Origin: Schizophyllum amplum
Lineage: Eukaryota > Basidiomycota > Agaricomycetes > Agaricales > Schizophyllaceae
Direction: 5' to 3'
NCBI GenBank assembly: GCA_007026445.1
Contig: VDMD01000007.1
Coordinates: 744,001 to 808,000, forward strand
Length of the DNA stretch: 64,000 nucleotides
The notes below the pieces were generated by a model, which worked only from the letters and a program-made list of their open reading frames with translations, did no database searches and was not told where the DNA came from. A program made the translations under genes and the position numbers. This document shows, in pieces, positions 59,528 to 64,000 of this stretch (the stretch's first letter is position 1; each line of letters starts with the position of its first letter).

Positions 59528-60849
59528 TCAACCACCCAAAGCCAAGTCCGCAAGACGCTTCTCTTCAATAGCGAGATCCTCCGCCTCCTTCTCTCGTCTG
59601 TACTTCTCGAAGTCCCAGTCTTCACTCTCGTCATCATCCTCCTCGTCTTCGAACCATTCGGGATTGTATTGGAACTGATGAGACGAAAATGAGCAATCTG
59701 TGCAAGCGCTGTTCGCTCGAGTACGCACCAAGTCCCTTCCACTCAAGCCGGTGTTCTTCCCAGCCGCATGCTGAGCGTCCTTGGCCTTCCGGCGGGCTTC
59801 TTCTTCGGCCTCCTTCTTACTCAGTCGCGTCTTCTTCCACTCTGCGAATGTCTCCGGCGTTACAGGCGTCAGGTTGGGGCCGAGTTTATGTCGCTGGAGC
59901 ACGTTAAAAGTCGGCGATGATGAGTACTATAGGGCACGCACCTCCACCTCCAAGAACTCTTCGATACTGATGATGTTCGCCTTCGCCGCGTCATCTGCGG
60001 CCTTCTTCTGCGACTTGAGGACGAAGCCTGGTGGTAGTGCGTGTCGGTATTTGCATTCGACGCCATTGGGACATTCCCAGAACCACCCATATCTACAGGG
60101 CAGTTAGAACCACCTGAGAGTGAAGGGAAAATATGCGCGTACTTGGATGATTCGATCGCTTCAATGAAGAATTTGCATACGATCTGCAAGCGATGGTGGA
60201 CGATCAGCATCTGAAGGAGTACGAACGGACGAGCACGCACATCTGTTGTTGTTCGAGGATTGCCCGTCTTCGATAGCACGACGTTCCGCAACTTCTCCTC
60301 GTCCCACTTGTCCATCGTGTCCTCCTGCTTGTCCTCGCGCGTGTCCTCGTACAGGTTCTTCTTGTCCACCTTCCGCTCCACGTCCTTGTTGTGGCTGAAC
60401 TTGCACTTGTTGCCCTTCTCGCAGTTCCCTGCCTTGTAGAACGCGCATAGCACCGTCTTCGGATCGACGCCGAACGGGACCTTCTGCGTCTGCACCGGCT
60501 TGAGCAACGCAGCCTCCTCCTTGCGTCGCTTCTCTTCGGCGAGCTTATCTCGCTCGCGCAGCTCCTTCTCCTTCTGCTTCTCCTGCTCCGCGCGCGACTT
60601 GCCCGCGGAAGCCTGTTGCTGCTGCACGCGCTGGACTTCTCTTTGGACCCTTGCCGACTTGTTTTTCTACGCACGACGGTCAATCTTCACGCGATGGATC
60701 CATCGGAGTATACACGAACATTTTTCATGCCGAAGGTCTGCAATTATGTCTGATCAGTCAGACGACTTCTCGCAGTGCATAGGTAGGGCGCTCACCTTGT
60801 CATCCTTGACTTTGTTCGAGGGCCCCTGCTTCTGCTGTTTGGGCGGCAT
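59528..60849 (-). CDS. TMA46: Translation machinery-associated protein 46 (ZC3H15/DFRP1 family)
   Basis: Ribosome-associated partner of the DRG/Rbg1 GTPase. The ATG at 60849 gives MPPKQQKQGPSNKVKDDK, the conserved Lys-rich start, split from the next exon by introns. A long helical stretch SRAEQEKQKEKELRERDKLA and EEKRRKEE leads to the first CCCH finger, CAFYKAGNCEKGNKCKFSH. Then EDTMDKWDEEKLRNVVL; the second finger segment is [30 protein letters not shown]. The DFRP-type C-terminus follows: FLEVERHKLGPNLTPVTPET, FAEWKKTRLSKKEAEEEA and the acidic FEDEEDDDESEDWDFEKY ending LADLALGG. About five introns. Length about 375 residues, right for the family. Confidence 0.94.
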
Positions 60850-61146
60850 TTTGTGTCAGGTGGTGGGGGAGTATATAGGATGTTTAAGGAGAGGTAATGT
60901 GCGCCGTTGGCGACAACGACGATGACGGTAAGATCAGGACCTGTGTGTGATTTGCGAATTGTGTCACGCTCAGGTCACATCGTGTTACATTCTGTCACGG
61001 TTCGACCTAAATTCTGGTCAAACTTCATATATTCAGAAGTGGACTCGTACTTCTTTTCTGTGTCCTTCGGCCAGACCACTATGTAGCACAGTAAAAACTC
61101 ATAAGACTTATATGATGTATGTCTTTGTAGGTATCTCATACGACAT

Positions 61147-62851
61147 TCATCTCTTCGGCACCGGGAAGGCGAGCTTGCGCACAGTTGTCCACAAATTAGC
61201 TCGCCTGCTTTCCTCCTCCATCACCAAACCTTGACTCATAACATTCCTTCTATATCGAAGCCAGACTCTCTCATGTAGGAAGAGCTCGCGTAGGAAGTCT
61301 GCCACTGCGTGTGGATCAGATATGGCCCCGTACGAGATATCCAAGCGAAAGAGAATCCGGGACTTAGACTCGTTCTGTTGGAAGGGAGTCGTGGGCTGAG
61401 GCACCTCCGGGATGTTGATCGCGTCGAGGGGAAGACAAAGGAGTTGGAGGTGAGGGCAATGACACACGAACGGCGACAGCGCCTGCAACGTGCAGCCCGT
61501 GCCCGTCTCGTAGTCCGCTGTAACACCTATTGAAAGACTTTCCAAGTCATGCCAAGCTCGCGCCATCGTTGCACAGTCATTGTCCGTTATCCTCGTCCCG
61601 TAGAGTCCGCCAATGAGAACGTCCCTGAGGCCGCTGAGCATAGTGAGCGGGTTGATATGGTCGAATAGAAGCGGCCACTCCTGGCGATCTTCTCTGATGA
61701 TGTTGGCCCTTCTGATAGTTACTTGGCCCAGCGTCGACGCGTCGCACCAGTCTTTCATGTACTTCGTGAGGCTTTGTAATTTCTGCGACTCGTCAAAATG
61801 CCCAGCGTGCACGTAGATAGACTTCAGCTTCCGATGCGACGCCTGCTGGTCCGGCTCGATGATCCTCAACACGTCGAGGAATGAGCCACCATAGACGCGG
61901 AGGTCGTACATTGCTGGGAAACGGGACGCCGCATTCTTCAGGAGACGACCTGGGACCCATTCTTGCTGAGGAACATCATCGCCAAAGCTAAGCTCCAACA
62001 CTTTCAGCGCTGGGCATTGCGAGAGCGCCTGGAGCAGCTCGGGATCCGGATCCAGTCGAAGCTCGAGCGACACGTGCGATATGCGGGGACACATCTTGAG
62101 CGCCTCTAACAGCTCGAGGAGGGTCACGCGCTCCGAGTCGGGTTTTCTGTCGCGTTCCTGCGTGATGTACAGCCAGTTTTTCACGTATACCTCTGTGACG
62201 GACTCCTTGCAGCACTTAACGACGAATGCAACCTGGTCGCACATGTCCCGCCAGTAAGACGACACGCGCAGAATGGACAGGGTCGGAGGGATTAGCACAT
62301 CCGCGAAGTCAGGGTCCATATCGATTGAGCCGCGTTCGGACGACTCCTCGATGCACAGCTCGCGCAGGGCAGGGAAGAGGGTTTGCGAAGGGGGATACGA
62401 CGCGATGTCCCGCTGCACGTCGGGATGGAGGTAGGCCATATACAGGCTCCTCACATATCGTGACTTCGCGAGAACGGGCGCCCAGTCGTCCTTGGTCAAT
62501 TCGCACGTGAAGTGCTGTGCATGTGCGTTAGGATGCATATAAACAGGCCCAGCCGCTTAAAGATACTGACAAGGCTGGAGGCAGTGTGTTCTCCCTCGAA
62601 TTCTAAAGGTTGTTTAGATCGACGATCCTGAGGCCCGACGAGATTGACGCACCTTCCCAAACATTGCTGGGCATAAGCCTCAGCAAGGACTGCATCCCGT
62701 CCACATTCTCCCAGGCTGCAGCATCCGCAACGGCATGCCAGCGCTTGCAAAGAAGAGCAAGGTTCACTAGATCCATCCGTTCTAATGCAACATCGTGGCA
62801 GATTATGTTCTGAATCTCTGGAGGAATCCGTAGAGCGGGGGGCGCGAGCAT
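61147..62851 (-). CDS. F-box/LRR-like protein
   Basis: Exon 1 from the ATG at 62851 encodes MLAPPALRIPPEIQNIICHD, an F-box-like start ending NLALLCKRWHAVADAAAWEN. An intron of about 70 bp near 62540-62610 leads to a 460-residue exon of irregular leucine-rich repeats: LFPALRELCIEESSERGS, CPRISHVSLELRLDPDPELL, CPALKVLELSFGDDV, RKLKSIYVHAGHFDES, MLSGLRDVLIGGLYG, HCPHLQLLCLPLDAI. The end, RLDISYGAISDPHAVADFL, matches the fragment at 1-237, so the window edge holds a paralog. Total about 540 residues. Presumed SCF substrate adaptor; substrate unknown. Confidence 0.85.
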
Positions 62852-63624
62852 CTCGACGATGTGGTGGGAAGCAAGCCTGAGGTGCGCCGTTGTTGAAGCG
62901 CCATACTGATATAGGGGATCCTAGGATCAGATAGCCTCGAACCTGGTTACCTTCAGTTTGAATAGAGACAAGACAAAGTCCGAGAAGGTACGTGACATGG
63001 ATACGGTACCCACACCCACAAGCGCCTGCTCGTCACGCGTCACCCTTTGCCATCTGCCCATTACTCCTTCTTCTCCTGAACGTTGTGATTCCCCTTGTGT
63101 CCCGCGCATCTCCCCTTTGTCATCTGCTCCGTTATCCGGCGCGTGTTACATACCAGCACTCCCCAGCGGACATTGACGTTATCCATTACTGTACACGAAC
63201 GCGCTTAGCCAAGTGGCGAGGAAGATGACGGTCGTCTCACTGTCCACTGCCCTCCTCCGATGCCATCTATCCAGCTTCCACTCATTGCACTTGGATGTCC
63301 AACCGCCTTCACATATGGCAAGATTTCCTCAACGATCCAGCATAATTGCTGCTTAGTGCTGATTGTCCTATTCAAACGTCTACCGCTAACGATGCGATGG
63401 TAGGACACGTTCCGGAAAATTGACTACATAGTACATTACCTATGCGAGAATACCTGTACCTATGCAGAATACAGAAGAAGATGAGTATGATAGATAAATA
63501 GCTTGAGGCAAGGGAACGTTGCATCGACTTCACCCTAAGCAATACCGGGGCTTCCTCTCCCGAGCTGGAGCAACTCCTGAGCCAGGAGCAACTCAAGAGT
63601 TCCCCTTCAATGATGTCTAGATGT
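62852..63624. other. Intergenic, no gene seen
   Basis: Promoter side of the F-box/LRR gene and 3' flank of the transporter gene. Short domain-free frames only. Confidence 0.4.
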
Positions 63625-64000
63625 CTAGCACTTGTAGATGGGCGGGCCCTCGGGCGCGGGCTCAAACATGAGCTGTAGAGTGTGGTTAACTTCGGAAATT
63701 AGGATATACGAGGGCAGCATACCTTCAAGGTCTGCGACGTCGTGAACACGCAGGCGATGATCCCGAACACCATCATAGCAATATCCGCGACCTTCTGCCT
63801 GCGCGTGCGCGCGACGGCCTTCAAGTGCAGCATAGCCGGATACACGTAGCACAGCGGGACGCTGAGGAAGAGCAAAGGTTAATCAAGCAGTGAACACGCA
63901 GAACTAACCCGAGCCTCACCATGCAAAGCACCCGATGAAAGCCACAAACTTATCAAGGTCGTCCGCGCCCAGCCAGCTGATGACTGCACACGTGAAGACC
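63625..64000 (-). CDS. Amino-acid transporter, AVT-like, C-terminal part (5' end outside window)
   Basis: Splicing two short introns gives VFTCAVISWLGADDLDKFVA, FIGCFAC, VPLCYVYPAMLHLKAVARTR, then RQKVADIAMMVFGIIACVFT with TSQTLK, and the end LMFEPAPEGPPIYKC before TAG at 63625. The order helix, VPLCYVYP loop, basic ARTRRQK, final helix is the C-terminus of AVT3/AVT4-type vacuolar transporters of the AAAP (APC superfamily) family, which move neutral amino acids across the vacuolar membrane by proton exchange. Only the last two to three helices are in the window. The 5' part, including start and substrate-discriminating helices, is missing, so substrate is not assigned. Confidence 0.82.

Noticed and set aside
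63190..63260. tRNA-like A box (TTAGCCAAGTGGC) near 63205
   Set aside because: No B box or acceptor-stem pairing at the correct distance.
1..64000. CRISPR array, bacterial operon, rRNA genes
   Set aside because: No regularly spaced direct repeats, no ribosome-binding-site pattern, introns in nearly every gene; the sequence is eukaryotic.

Overview
The window is nuclear DNA of a filamentous basidiomycete, most likely an Agaricomycete. The evidence is short genes cut by many 45-80 bp GT..AG introns, intron-aware matches to families that are typical of or expanded in these fungi (F-box/LRR paralogs, DUF6533-type membrane proteins, Git3/cAMP-receptor-like GPCRs, CCCH+RING proteins), and non-autonomous DNA transposons between genes. 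No prokaryotic operon, CRISPR array, rRNA or convincing tRNA is present. The genus cannot be fixed from the sequence alone.

Left part (1-20.2 kb) is gene-poor and transposon-rich. It holds the 3' end of an F-box/LRR-like gene at the edge, an UNC93-like membrane protein (703-2555, minus), a serine-rich unknown (9656-11070, minus), and three mobile elements with terminal inverted repeats (TIRs). These are a 3.2-kb element with 195-bp TIRs and a perfect 8-bp target-site duplication (TSD) (3258-6479), itself nested between 250-bp inverted arms; a 568-bp MITE with 34-bp TIRs and a perfect 8-bp TSD (7190-7757); and a 3.4-kb element with inverted clusters of a GCGACAAA motif (12987-16407). A small dispersed repeat family lies between 12.8 and 19.3 kb.

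Middle part (20.2-45.4 kb) is gene-rich. It contains a NADAR-domain protein with C-terminal zinc-finger repeats, a seven-helix GPCR, two or three low-complexity unknowns, a CCCH + RING/IBR protein, an HNH-domain protein, a single-pass membrane protein with two beta-sandwich-like ectodomains, a C2H2 transcription factor and an F-box-like protein with a basic tail.

Right part (46.8-64 kb) carries neutral trehalase (plus), a DUF6533-type membrane protein (plus), a single-pass membrane protein (minus), and then a run of minus-strand genes: COQ4, two neighbouring F-box paralogs, TMA46, an F-box/LRR protein and the C-terminal end of an AVT-like amino-acid transporter. COQ4 acts in mitochondria, TMA46 on ribosomes, trehalase in cytosolic trehalose mobilisation, and the F-box proteins presumably as SCF adaptors. 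No biosynthetic cluster is evident. The most unusual items are the TSD-bounded elements and the NADAR-zinc finger fusion.
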